Assembly: GCA_963792445.1 (NCBI GenBank)
Contig: CAWBWO010000006.1
Coordinates: 1 to 64,000, forward strand
Length of the DNA stretch: 64,000 nucleotides
From: Rummeliibacillus sp963792445
GTDB lineage: Bacteria > Bacillota > Bacilli > Bacillales_A > Planococcaceae
Direction of reading: 5' to 3'
Shown here one piece after another: positions 18,499 to 26,555 of this stretch. Each line of letters begins with the position of its first letter. The first letter of the stretch is position 1. The notes beneath the pieces are model-generated. The model was not told where the DNA came from, ran no database searches, and saw only the letters and a list, made by a program, of their open reading frames with translations. A program made the translations under genes and the position numbers.

Positions 18499-19038
18499 TT
18501 GAACTATTGTCTTAACATGCCGCGTTTTGGCCAACACTTTGAATTAGGAGAATGGCCAGAAAATGCGGTAGTAGAAGGTAAAGGTGCAGACTACTGGGGC
18601 GAAAGTGTTTGCGGACTAGCATGTATAAGAATGATCATGGGTCACTATCAGTACCCAGTTCCATCAGCTTATGATCTTCTCGTAGAAGGAATCCGAATAC
18701 ATGCTTATTGTGAAAAAGGTTGGATACACCAAGGATTAGCAAACATTGTTGCAAAATATAAATTACAGGCAAAACCAGTTCCAATAAAAGATGGAGAGGA
18801 ACTAGAAGTGTTGGTAACAAATTATGGCCCAGTTATTGCATCCGTCACTGGACAACTTCCAGAAGACGGTAGAAAAGGCGGTCATCTGATCGTCATATGT
18901 GGAAGATACATAGAGAATGGGGAAATGATGATTACATTCCGAGACCCATCAAGATGGGGAAAACTCCACAGTATCGTTCCAGAAAAACGATTTCTTGCTA
19001 GCTTCACAGGACGTGGAATTGTGTTTATGAATAAATGA
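18499..19038 (+). CDS. C39-like papain-fold protein
   Basis: A 179-residue protein starting at a TTG (18499) eight bases after AAGGAG. A papain-like triad can be read: Cys in ESVCGLACIRMIMGHY, His in KGGHLIVICG and Asp in FRDPSRWG, the order seen in peptidase C39-like (PF13529) proteins. There is no signal peptide and no ABC or GG-leader context, so a cytoplasmic peptidase, amidase or transferase role is possible. It follows the FhuF-like gene by 87 bp but beyond a terminator. Function unknown; the fold call rests on motif order. Confidence 0.6.
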   Translation: MNYCLNMPRFGQHFELGEWPENAVVEGKGADYWGESVCGLACIRMIMGHYQYPVPSAYDLLVEGIRIHAYCEKGWIHQGLANIVAKYKLQAKPVPIKDGEELEVLVTNYGPVIASVTGQLPEDGRKGGHLIVICGRYIENGEMMITFRDPSRWGKLHSIVPEKRFLASFTGRGIVFMNK

Positions 19039-19103
19039 ACAAGTTCTTTTTACAAATATAAAAATAACATTTAACTTTTTTATAAAATTTCAAGACAAAA
19101 ATA

Positions 19104-19151
19104 TTGACTAATTATTAGTAATCTTATAGGATTTAATTGACTAATGAGTCA
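19104..19151 (+). promoter_or_regulatory. Promoter with two palindromic operators ahead of tetR
   Basis: TTGACT at 19104-19109 and TAGGAT at 19127-19132 (17-bp spacer) form a likely promoter. A perfect palindrome ACTAATTATTAGT (19107-19119) overlaps the -35 box, and a second, TGACTAATGAGTCA (19138-19151), lies between the promoter and the gene. Both share the half-site ACTAAT/GACTAAT, as expected for autorepression by the TetR protein. Confidence 0.65.
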
Positions 19152-19165
19152 GTTGAGGTGAAGTA

Positions 19166-19792
19166 ATGGTACAAGCAGATATTCGTAGACAAGAAAGAGA
19201 AGAACAATTGATCAGCATAGCCCTTGAATTATTCGCAACAGTTGGTTATGAGCATACGAAAATTTCAGATATTGTAGCCCGTGCGAATGTATCCCAAGGA
19301 ACATTTTACTGGTATTTTGATAGTAAAGAAACAATTGCAATCAAAATGCTAGAAAAAGGTAGAGAAAATGTGTTGAAGTCTATTGCGATTGGGTATAGAA
19401 AATCAAAAGCTTCAATAGAAGAATCTGTTCAATCAACGAGTCATTTATTTAAACATATTTTTAAATTTGCCGAGGAAAATCCCTATTTAATGTACATACT
19501 ATTAAAAGGATTCCATTCTCAACCCATTTTGCAACAAAAGGTTGATGAAATTAAAGCAGATATGGAAGCAGCCTTTGCCAAAAATATTGAAAGAGCAAAA
19601 GAGTTAGGAATGGTTAGTCAGTTAATTGAACCAAAAATGCAGGCAGTGTTTATCATGAGCTTACTTGAGGGTGTGCTCTCTAGATGGTTGTTTTCCAAAC
19701 GAAGCGAAGATCATCCTTTTGCTGACAAATCTTTGCAACAAATAATTAAGGAGACCGTACACTTTGAATTTTTTGGTATTTTCGGTGTATGA
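19166..19792 (+). CDS. TetR family transcriptional regulator
   Basis: 208 residues. The N-terminal helix-turn-helix (residues about 12-58) reads ALELFATVGYEHTKISDIVA and then VSQGTFYWYFDSKE, the standard TetR DNA-binding domain. The helical C-terminal ligand domain is not recognisable. It is the first gene of an apparent operon: the substrate-binding protein begins 18 bp after its stop and transporter plus OsmC genes follow. Two palindromes around its promoter are good operator candidates, so it probably represses itself and the transporter until an unknown ligand binds. Confidence 0.9.
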   Translation: MVQADIRRQEREEQLISIALELFATVGYEHTKISDIVARANVSQGTFYWYFDSKETIAIKMLEKGRENVLKSIAIGYRKSKASIEESVQSTSHLFKHIFKFAEENPYLMYILLKGFHSQPILQQKVDEIKADMEAAFAKNIERAKELGMVSQLIEPKMQAVFIMSLLEGVLSRWLFSKRSEDHPFADKSLQQIIKETVHFEFFGIFGV

Positions 19793-19810
19793 AAATAGGA
19801 GGAACATTAC

Positions 19811-20638
19811 ATGAAAAAAATAAAATGGCTGTTATTTATCGTAGCCGCATCCGTACTTGTGCTTAGTGCGTGTGGAGGTACAAGCTCAAATAAAGGTGCC
19901 AGTCAAAATGCAAGTGGTAACAAACTTCAACAAATTCAAGGAAATGGCTCCATGACAATCGGGATTATGGGCACATATGCTCCATACAACTTTATGGGAA
20001 AAGATAAACAATATACAGGATTTGACGTTGATATTGCGACTGAAATTGCAAAACGTATGAATGTGAAACCAAAATTTGTGGCCCAAGAATTCTCTGGCTT
20101 AATCCCAGGTTTACAAAAAGGAAAATTTGATGTACTTGTCAGTCAAGTAACGATTACAGAAGAACGTAAAAAAGCAATCGACTTTTCAGACCCCTACATC
20201 ACAAATGAAGTAAAAGCAATTGTTAAAGCAGATAACACCGATATCAAATCAACAGCAGATTTTAAAGGAAAAACGATTGGTGTTGGTCTAGGAACAAATG
20301 ATGAAACTTACCTACGAAATGATCTAATGCCAAAAGTGGGCGATTTTAAAATTAATACGTATGATGATGTCATCACAACTTTAAAAGACTTAGATGCTGG
20401 TCGTATCGATGCAACCATTAATAATGTTTTTGCATTAAAACCAATTGTTGAACAAAATGGTTATAAAATCAAAGCTGTGGGAGACCCCATTAAATCTGAC
20501 AAAGCTGCAGTTGCTGTAAAAAAGGGAAATCCTCAACTAGTAGATGCGATTAACAAAGCATTACAAGATATGAAAAACGATGGTACTTACAAGAAAATCT
20601 ACGTTAAATGGTTTAATGAGGAACCACCAGCAGAATAA
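19811..20638 (+). CDS. Amino-acid ABC transporter substrate-binding lipoprotein
   Basis: 275 residues with a lipoprotein signal (LFIVAASVLVLSACGG, lipobox LSAC) and a type II periplasmic-binding fold: GIMGTYAPYNFMGKDKQYTG, FDVDIATEIAKRMNVKP, LIPGLQKGKFDVLVSQVTIT and ERKKAIDFSDPYI are hallmarks of the polar amino-acid binding proteins (SBP_bac_3). It would catch the substrate at the outer membrane face and deliver it to the permease encoded next. The substrate is not readable; cystine and other polar amino acids are common for this group. The start follows AGGAGGAACATTAC. Confidence 0.92.
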   Translation: MKKIKWLLFIVAASVLVLSACGGTSSNKGASQNASGNKLQQIQGNGSMTIGIMGTYAPYNFMGKDKQYTGFDVDIATEIAKRMNVKPKFVAQEFSGLIPGLQKGKFDVLVSQVTITEERKKAIDFSDPYITNEVKAIVKADNTDIKSTADFKGKTIGVGLGTNDETYLRNDLMPKVGDFKINTYDDVITTLKDLDAGRIDATINNVFALKPIVEQNGYKIKAVGDPIKSDKAAVAVKKGNPQLVDAINKALQDMKNDGTYKKIYVKWFNEEPPAE

Positions 20639-20656
20639 GGAAAGTAGGAAATACAC

Positions 20657-21299
20657 ATGGATTTAATCATTGAAAATATACCCTTTCTTTTAAAAGGGGC
20701 ATATTACACATTACTTATAACAGTGGTATCCATGTTCTTTGGTTTAATAATAGGCTTACTTGCTGCGATTGCTCGAATTAAGGGCAATCGCTTTCTGCGT
20801 AATATTGCAAGAGTCTATGTTTCTATTATTCGAGGAACACCACCATTAGTTCAAATTGTGATCGTCTATTATGGATTAGTTGATTATGGAATTGAACTTG
20901 GACCATTAACAGCAGCATACATCTCGCTTAAGTATTAATATTGGCGCATATGTTTCAGAAGCCTTTCGAGGTGCTATACAATCTGTGCCAAAAGGTCAAA
21001 CGGAAGCAGCACTTGCAACAGGAATGACAGAAAGACAAGCGATGAGACGCATTATTATTCCGCAAGCCATTCGATATGCCATCCCGCCACTAGGGAATAC
21101 TTTTGTCGGCATGTTAAAAGAAACATCTCTTGTTTCGGTCATTGCGGTAACGGAATTAATGCGTTCAGCTCAATTGTTAGTTGCTCAATATTATGTATAC
21201 ATGCCTTTCTATCTATCAATTGGGTTTATGTATTGGATTATGAGTACGTTCTTTACATTGATCTTAAATAAAGTAGAAAAACGATTATCTGTTTACTAG
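20657..21299 (+). pseudogene. Amino-acid ABC transporter permease, one frameshift
   Basis: Two frames join into one permease of about 214 residues: 20657-20938 (FLLKGAYYTLLITVVSMFFG, YVSIIRGTPPLVQIVIVYYG) and the remainder through SINIGAYVSEAFRGAIQSVP, KGQTEAALATGMT (EAA loop) and GMLKETSLVSVIAVTELMR to 21299. The break is at about 20932, where CTTAAGTATT has one A too many for LSINIG. The EAA loop and all helices are otherwise intact, and the flanking genes of the operon are intact, so a base-calling error is quite possible. If real, the importer is inactive. Confidence 0.8.
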
Positions 21300-21311
21300 G
21301 AGGTGTGTGAC

Positions 21312-22058
21312 ATGATAGAAATCAAGCAACTTTACAAAAACTATGGAAGTAATGAGGTCTTAAAGAATCTCAACCTAACCATCCCTGCACATCAAGTAGT
21401 AGCTGTTATTGGACCGAGTGGTTCTGGTAAAAGTACGTTCTTAAGATGTATTAACGGATTAGAAGAAATCACTAAGGGTAAGATTAGTGTAAATGGTCAT
21501 GAAATAGATGCACAAGCACCGAAAAAAATAGCACAAAAAGCAATTTATGCGATTCGCCAAGAAACGGGAATGGTATTTCAACAATTTAACCTATACCCAC
21601 ATAAAACCGTTGTAGAAAACGTTATGGAAGCACTATTAGTTGTAAAGAAAATGGAAAAAGGAAAAGCACAAGAAATTGCATCAACTTTACTGAAAAGAGT
21701 GGGGTTAGCTGATAAGGAAGATAGTTATCCCTCTCAGCTTTCTGGGGGACAACAACAACGTGTAGCCATCGCTAGAGCATTAGCAATGGAACCTCAATTA
21801 ATGCTATTCGACGAACCCACTTCAGCACTCGATCCAGAATTAGTGGGAGAAGTCTTAAAAGTAATGAAAAGCTTAGCTGAAGAAGGTATGACCATGATCA
21901 TTGTTACGCATGAGATGAACTTTGCAAAAAATGTAGCAAATCGTATATTGTTTATGGCTGACGGAGTGATTGTGGAAGATGCTGAACCTAAATCCTTTTT
22001 TGAACATCCACAAACAGCTAGAGCGCAGCAGTTTTTAAAACAAGTTAACGAATTTTAA
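21312..22058 (+). CDS. Amino-acid ABC transporter ATPase (GlnQ-type)
   Basis: 248 residues, energising the importer encoded just upstream. Walker A GPSGSGKSTFLRCINGLE, signature LSGGQQQRVAIARALAMEP, Walker B LMLFDEPTSALDPE and the H-loop VTHEMNFAKNVANRILFM are all complete and of the polar amino-acid class. The ATG at 21312 is preferred over the GTG at 21303 because TAGGAGGTGTGTGAC, the ribosome binding site, would otherwise overlap the start. The gene begins 12 bp after the permease stop; OsmC follows after 14 bp. Confidence 0.93.
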   Translation: MIEIKQLYKNYGSNEVLKNLNLTIPAHQVVAVIGPSGSGKSTFLRCINGLEEITKGKISVNGHEIDAQAPKKIAQKAIYAIRQETGMVFQQFNLYPHKTVVENVMEALLVVKKMEKGKAQEIASTLLKRVGLADKEDSYPSQLSGGQQQRVAIARALAMEPQLMLFDEPTSALDPELVGEVLKVMKSLAEEGMTMIIVTHEMNFAKNVANRILFMADGVIVEDAEPKSFFEHPQTARAQQFLKQVNEF

Positions 22059-22072
22059 GGAGGACTATACAA

Positions 22073-22495
22073 ATGCAAATTACAGCAAAATGGCAAGGTG
22101 GTCGTGCATTTGAAGCAGTTGGTGCTTCAGGTTATAAAATGTCGATGGATGCTACTGCTAATTATGGCGGAGAAGGACAAGCGCCAACACCTACAGAAAT
22201 GCTTTTAAGTTCATTGGCAGGTTGTATTGGCATTGATGTTACGATGATATTAAAACCACACTTAGATAAAATCACAAATATAGATATCATTGTAGATGGA
22301 ACTCGTCGTGAAGAAATGCCAACAGCTTTTACAAAAGCACATCTTACATTTAAAATCGATGGTGAGATTGATGCACATAAAGTTTGGAGAGCGATTAAAC
22401 TCGGAGAAGAAAAATACTGTGCAGTATCTGCATCATTAAAAGCAGACATAACACATTCACTTATTTTAAATGGTGAAGACATCCCTTTTGAATAG
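22073..22495 (+). CDS. OsmC/Ohr family protein
   Basis: A 140-residue OsmC-family protein. The first conserved Cys is in TEMLLSSLAGCIGIDVTMIL and the second in GEEKYCAVSASLKAD; such Cys pairs reduce organic peroxides in OsmC and Ohr, although many YhfA-type members have no known activity. It is the last gene of the tetR-transporter operon, with AAGGAGG ahead of its ATG and a terminator behind. Pairing of an amino-acid importer with a thiol peroxidase hints at sulfur amino acids or thiol stress, which is inference. Confidence 0.85.
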   Translation: MQITAKWQGGRAFEAVGASGYKMSMDATANYGGEGQAPTPTEMLLSSLAGCIGIDVTMILKPHLDKITNIDIIVDGTRREEMPTAFTKAHLTFKIDGEIDAHKVWRAIKLGEEKYCAVSASLKADITHSLILNGEDIPFE

Positions 22496-22509
22496 GTACG
22501 AATAAATAT

Positions 22510-22545
22510 AAGCAAGGAGAAGGATGAAATTTCTCCTTGCTTTTT
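22510..22545 (+). terminator. Terminator of the tetR-ABC-osmC operon
   Basis: AAGCAAGGAGAA pairs perfectly with TTCTCCTTGCTT, then TTTTT. Confidence 0.92.
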
Positions 22546-22626
22546 ATATTTTATTAAAAATGCCTCCTTCTAAATTCATATAGTTATATCGAAAAAATAA
22601 GAAATTTGATTTAAATACAGAAAATA

Positions 22627-22657
22627 TTGTCAATTTATGATGGAAATAATTTATAAT
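22627..22657 (+). promoter_or_regulatory. MerR-type promoter with a 19-bp spacer
   Basis: TTGTCA at 22627-22632 and TATAAT at 22652-22657 are 19 bp apart. A spacer two bases too long is the hallmark of promoters that MerR-family activators untwist, so the regulator encoded downstream probably controls itself here. Confidence 0.6.
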
Positions 22658-22689
22658 AAACGTACAGTGAATGAGAAAGAGGAAATTTC

Positions 22690-23517
22690 ATGAATCACAA
22701 ATTTTCTATTGGCCAAATGGCTCGATTAAATGATGTTTCAATCAAAACACTTCGTTATTATGATGATATTGGTTTATTTAAGCCGCACTTTGTAGATAGC
22801 TGTTCTGGTTATCGCTACTATAGTGTTGAACAATTGAAAGAGTTAGATCTTATTTTGTATTTAAAAAAAATGGGCATACCGTTAAATGATATAAAAAAGC
22901 AACTTGAGAATCGTACCCTAGATGATTTTATTTCGATGTTAGAAAATGTTCGGAAAATCACACGAGAAAAGATTGAAGTATTAAAGCAAATTGAGAAAGG
23001 TTTGATTTCAAGCGTTACAGAGCTAAAAAATTACAAAGATAACGAAAATATTGGGAAACCCTATATTGAGCAAATTAACTCTCATAACATCATTGAGGTC
23101 AATAAAAAATTTGATTCTATTAAAAATATGGAATCAGAACTAAGACAACTAAAGAAACATAACGATTCAAACTTTCCATTTGTCATTGGAAATATAGGTT
23201 ATCTGAAAATTTTAGAAAATAAGCATTCATTATATGATGGAATTTTCTTGTTAGTCGATCCTAAAAAGCATCATAAACTAGATAAAATTAAAATAATTGA
23301 TGAAGGAAAATTTGCAGTCATTCGTTTTAAAGAGAACTCAAATACAAATAATGATCAGAAATACATAGATAAATTAATCCGTTATGCTAAAATCCATAAC
23401 TACCAAACGGAAGGTCCTCTATATATTCGAAAAATAGTGGATGGCGTGATTTCAAAGCATCCAGATGAATGGATGAAAGAAATTCGAATCAGGATTTATC
23501 CAATGATAGGAATTTAA
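22690..23517 (+). CDS. MerR family regulator with effector-binding domain (BmrR-like)
   Basis: 275 residues. The N-terminal winged helix (1-70) reads FSIGQMARLNDVSIKTLRYY and DDIGLFKPHFVDSCSGYRYY, the canonical MerR DNA-binding domain, followed by a dimerisation coiled coil (about 80-120). The C-terminal 150 residues look like a divergent GyrI/BmrR effector domain (GKFAVIRFKE, GPLYIRKIVDG, EWMKEIRIRIYPM). The ligand is probably a small hydrophobic or cationic drug, by family precedent. No transporter lies next to it. The start follows AAAGAGGAAATTTC and the promoter has the 19-bp spacing. Confidence 0.88.
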   Translation: MNHKFSIGQMARLNDVSIKTLRYYDDIGLFKPHFVDSCSGYRYYSVEQLKELDLILYLKKMGIPLNDIKKQLENRTLDDFISMLENVRKITREKIEVLKQIEKGLISSVTELKNYKDNENIGKPYIEQINSHNIIEVNKKFDSIKNMESELRQLKKHNDSNFPFVIGNIGYLKILENKHSLYDGIFLLVDPKKHHKLDKIKIIDEGKFAVIRFKENSNTNNDQKYIDKLIRYAKIHNYQTEGPLYIRKIVDGVISKHPDEWMKEIRIRIYPMIGI

Positions 23518-23522
23518 AACTA

Positions 23523-23549
23523 GAAACCACAACTATTACTTGTGGTTTC
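23523..23549. terminator. Terminator of the merR-type gene
   Basis: A perfect 10-bp stem, GAAACCACAA with TTGTGGTTTC, with a short T run; it lies between convergent genes and could serve both. Confidence 0.8.
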
Positions 23550-23571
23550 TTTCATTTGAATACATTAGAAG

Positions 23572-24393
23572 TTATTTTAAGTAACTTCTAATTCTTTCTT
23601 CTTGAATAATTTCAATAGAATGTCCACTTTTTAATAATTGCTCGGCTTTTATTAGTTTCGAACTTTTCTGACCATACGAAACTTTATTCCAGCTACTATT
23701 ACTTACAATTAATATATCAGTGTGTGTATTCACTGAATTGCTAAATATTCCACCAAGAGATTGTACCTTCTTGGCTGCCATTGATCGGGTTAATCCTTCT
23801 AGTCCGCCAGTAATAACGATATTTTTTCCTTTAAAGTAAGATGGAGTGGTGATTGATGTGGAAGTTAATTGAGCCATCGTTGTAGATTTGGTTAAGTCAT
23901 ATACATTAAATTCATCCATGCGCTTTTCAAAATGTAATACAAGTTGTGCAATTATTTCAGCTTTCGGAAGCTCAAGGGGTATACCATATGAAAATGCTAA
24001 AGTTGGTAATGTGAAAAACTGCTGATTTGTCATTTTACTTTTGGCGAATGAAAGGGTACAACCAAAATCACAGTACGGTACAAGTCGATCAATTGACATA
24101 CAGGATTCCTCTAATACTGCTTGATCAAATGCTCGATAATATGAAATCACCAACTGGTTTGTTAGCCAATCATTTAGTATAGGATAAAATTCCTTGAAAG
24201 TAGGGGATTGTTGCACCATATCTTCTGCTATTCCGTGCTGTGATGTGTGATATTCATCAAATGATTGCATAGGGTTAATATATGTAAAAAGAGAATCTGT
24301 CATTTTGTTCTGAACAACTTTTACAAGGCCAATGGAACAAATGCTATCCCTCCACTGATTTGCTGTTTCTATATTTATTGCGATAAAATCCAA
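23572..24393 (-). CDS. DnaQ-like exonuclease homologue with BRCT domain, catalytic residues lost
   Basis: 273 residues. Residues 1-155 align by eye with DEDDh exonucleases of the DnaQ family (MDFIAINIETANQWRDSICS), and residues 187-270 form a BRCT domain (FKGKNIVITGGLEGLTRSMA, then VNTHTDILIVSN). In active relatives the start is DxE and a late His-x4-Asp completes the site. Here the first Asp is N7 (N-I-E9), D90 remains in YYRAFD, and the late segment reads LPKAEIIAQLV with neither His nor Asp. It therefore probably binds nucleic acid ends or a partner without cutting. The start follows GGAGGCAAACTT. Confidence 0.75.
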   Translation of the reverse strand: MDFIAINIETANQWRDSICSIGLVKVVQNKMTDSLFTYINPMQSFDEYHTSQHGIAEDMVQQSPTFKEFYPILNDWLTNQLVISYYRAFDQAVLEESCMSIDRLVPYCDFGCTLSFAKSKMTNQQFFTLPTLAFSYGIPLELPKAEIIAQLVLHFEKRMDEFNVYDLTKSTTMAQLTSTSITTPSYFKGKNIVITGGLEGLTRSMAAKKVQSLGGIFSNSVNTHTDILIVSNSSWNKVSYGQKSSKLIKAEQLLKSGHSIEIIQEERIRSYLK

Positions 24394-24580
24394 AAGTTTG
24401 CCTCCTGTTGTCTGTAACTTCTTATAATAACTCCCCTAATTTTATCACATGCATAACCTGAAGAATTAATCATAGTATGAAGATGGATAAGTATAATTCG
24501 ATATTAAGTTTGTAGAAAATTTTGTATACTATTAATTAGGAAGAATAAGGATTTTTAAAATTTTTCGGGGGTGCAAACAT

Positions 24581-25561
24581 ATGAAAACACGTGTAACTGA
24601 AGTTTTAGGTATTAAATATCCAATTATTCAAGGTGGACTAGCTTATTTAGCATATTCGGAATTAGCCGCAGCTGTATCGAATGCTGGAGGGCTAGGACAA
24701 ATCACGGCAGCAACTCTTGGAACACCGGAAAAACTACGAGAAGAAATCCGTAAAATTCGTACATTAACTGACCAACCATTTGGTGTGAACTTTGCTATTT
24801 CAAGACATGATGGTAAATATGAACATTTATTGGAAGTAGCCATTGCTGAAAAAGTACCAGCAATCTCGATTACTGGAGGAAATCCACAACCCGTATTAGA
24901 ACGGTTAAAAGACGAAGATATTCGCAAACTTGTACTAGTATCAGGCGTAAGACAAGCACAAAAGGCTGAAGAATTAGGAGCGGATCTTGTCATGGCAGTT
25001 GGACAAGAGGGGGGTGGCCACTTAGGTCGTGAAGATATTGGGACGATGGTTCTTGTTCCAAGAATAGCAGAATCGGTTACCATTCCAGTCATTGCTAGTG
25101 GAGGTATTGGAGATGGTAGAGGATTGCTTGCTGCTTTTGCTCTAGGGGCTGAAGGGATTGAAATGGGCACACGCTTTATAGCCACAAAAGAATGTGTTCA
25201 TGCAAACAAAGCATACAAACAAGCCATTTTGAGTGGGAAAGAGACAGATACAGCTGTGATTATGCGATCATTAGGTGCTCCAGGTCGAACGATTAAAACT
25301 GAATTTACCGAAGAAATTGTTCATCTGGAACAAAAGAACGCTACTTATGAAGAGTTAAAAGATTTGATTAATGGAAAAGCTAATTGTAATTTCATTTATG
25401 ATGGTAATATAAATGCAGGTTTTGGCTGGGCTGGCCAAGTGATGGGGCTTATTCATGATGTTCCTACTGTTCAGGAATTATTTGATACGATGATTGAAAC
25501 TGCTAATTCTAGTAGAAAAAGAATTAATCATATTTTAGAAGAAAACCCAGTGGAACTTTAA
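24581..25561 (+). CDS. NAD(P)H-dependent flavin oxidoreductase (nitronate monooxygenase/FabK-like)
   Basis: A 326-residue FMN TIM-barrel enzyme. Family motifs: YPIIQGGLAYLAYSELAAAV, NAGGLGQITAAT, FGVNFAISR, the FMN phosphate loops ADLVMAVGQEGGGHLG and PVIASGGIGDGRG, and LGAEGIEMGTRFIATKEC. Bacterial nitronate monooxygenases and the enoyl-ACP reductase FabK share this architecture and cannot be told apart here; with no fatty-acid genes nearby, a detoxifying nitronate monooxygenase is more likely. A GGGGGTG box precedes the ATG by seven bases. The gene stands alone. Confidence 0.85.
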   Translation: MKTRVTEVLGIKYPIIQGGLAYLAYSELAAAVSNAGGLGQITAATLGTPEKLREEIRKIRTLTDQPFGVNFAISRHDGKYEHLLEVAIAEKVPAISITGGNPQPVLERLKDEDIRKLVLVSGVRQAQKAEELGADLVMAVGQEGGGHLGREDIGTMVLVPRIAESVTIPVIASGGIGDGRGLLAAFALGAEGIEMGTRFIATKECVHANKAYKQAILSGKETDTAVIMRSLGAPGRTIKTEFTEEIVHLEQKNATYEELKDLINGKANCNFIYDGNINAGFGWAGQVMGLIHDVPTVQELFDTMIETANSSRKRINHILEENPVEL

Positions 25562-25707
25562 TAGTTGAAATTTTTTCTAAAAGACTGTTGAAACTTAGAA
25601 TCTTAAGTTAATCTTCAGTCTTTAATTTTGTTCATATTTATTGATTAAGTTGGAAAACATAATAGTTATATGTTGCAGAATATTAATTTATTGAAGTTGG
25701 AGGACCT

Positions 25708-26379
25708 ATGATGAACATAATAATCGAATGGGTTTATAGTACACCAAAAGGAATAGAAACAATTTTTCGTTCAGAAGAAATGCCTGCAGAAAAAGGGCTG
25801 AAATTAGCTCAAGATTTGGAGAAAACAGGGCGTACGAAAAGTATTTCATTCATAGACCGACACGATAGTACTTGGACATTAAAGGAAATGAAGCGATATT
25901 TAACAGAAGTAGAGGGTGAGCCACATAACATTACAGTCTATTTTGATGGAGGTTATGATCGAGAAACGAAAGTAGCTGGACTTGGCTGTGCAATCTACTT
26001 CGAACAAAATAGTAAACCTTACCGTCTAAGAAAAAATGCTCAAACAGTTGGATTAAATTCAAATAACGAAGCTGAATATGCAGCACTAAGTTTAAGTATA
26101 GTAGAACTAGAATTATTAAATGTTAAAAATATGAATGTCCGATTTGTTGGAGATTCTCAAGTTGTAGTCAATCAAATGAATGGTGAATGGGCAGTAATGG
26201 AACCCGAATTATTAAGCTTTGCAGACAGAATAGATGAAAAGTTAAAAACTTTAGGCATTCAGCCAGAATACGAACATGTTTCGAGAAAAATGAACACAGA
26301 AGCAGACCGATTGGCAACGCAAGCTATACATGGGATCGAGATCATTGCCCAAATTGAACTTGTGCTTGAAAATGATTAA
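25708..26379 (+). CDS. RNase HI-like protein with an N-terminal extra domain
   Basis: 223 residues. The first 65 form a small unrecognised alpha/beta domain. Residues about 75-210 are RNase H-like, with all four acidic residues of the active site: D in ITVYFDGGYD, E in SNNEAEYAALSLS, D in VRFVGDSQVVVNQMNGEW and D in MNTEADRLATQAI. It resembles the YpdQ/YpeP type of Bacillus, cutting the RNA of RNA:DNA hybrids, though activity of that group is not assured. ATG at 25708 or 25711 follows GGAGGACCT. A terminator follows the stop. Confidence 0.85.
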   Translation: MMNIIIEWVYSTPKGIETIFRSEEMPAEKGLKLAQDLEKTGRTKSISFIDRHDSTWTLKEMKRYLTEVEGEPHNITVYFDGGYDRETKVAGLGCAIYFEQNSKPYRLRKNAQTVGLNSNNEAEYAALSLSIVELELLNVKNMNVRFVGDSQVVVNQMNGEWAVMEPELLSFADRIDEKLKTLGIQPEYEHVSRKMNTEADRLATQAIHGIEIIAQIELVLEND

Positions 26380-26386
26380 TCTATTC

Positions 26387-26425
26387 AAAAAAATCTTCTC
26401 CAATTAATTCGGAGAAGATTTTTTT
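26387..26425 (+). terminator. Terminator of the RNase H-like gene
   Basis: A perfect 15-bp stem, AAAAAAATCTTCTCC with GGAGAAGATTTTTTT. Confidence 0.93.
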
Positions 26426-26555
26426 AATCCAACTTTTTTCATTCCATTGTACAAGTAAAAAATATTTAACTAACATCCTTAATAAATAAAGACAATGTGG
26501 GAATACTGTCAATAATCACTAAATGCATATCTGTATTACTTGGAGGAGATTAGCC

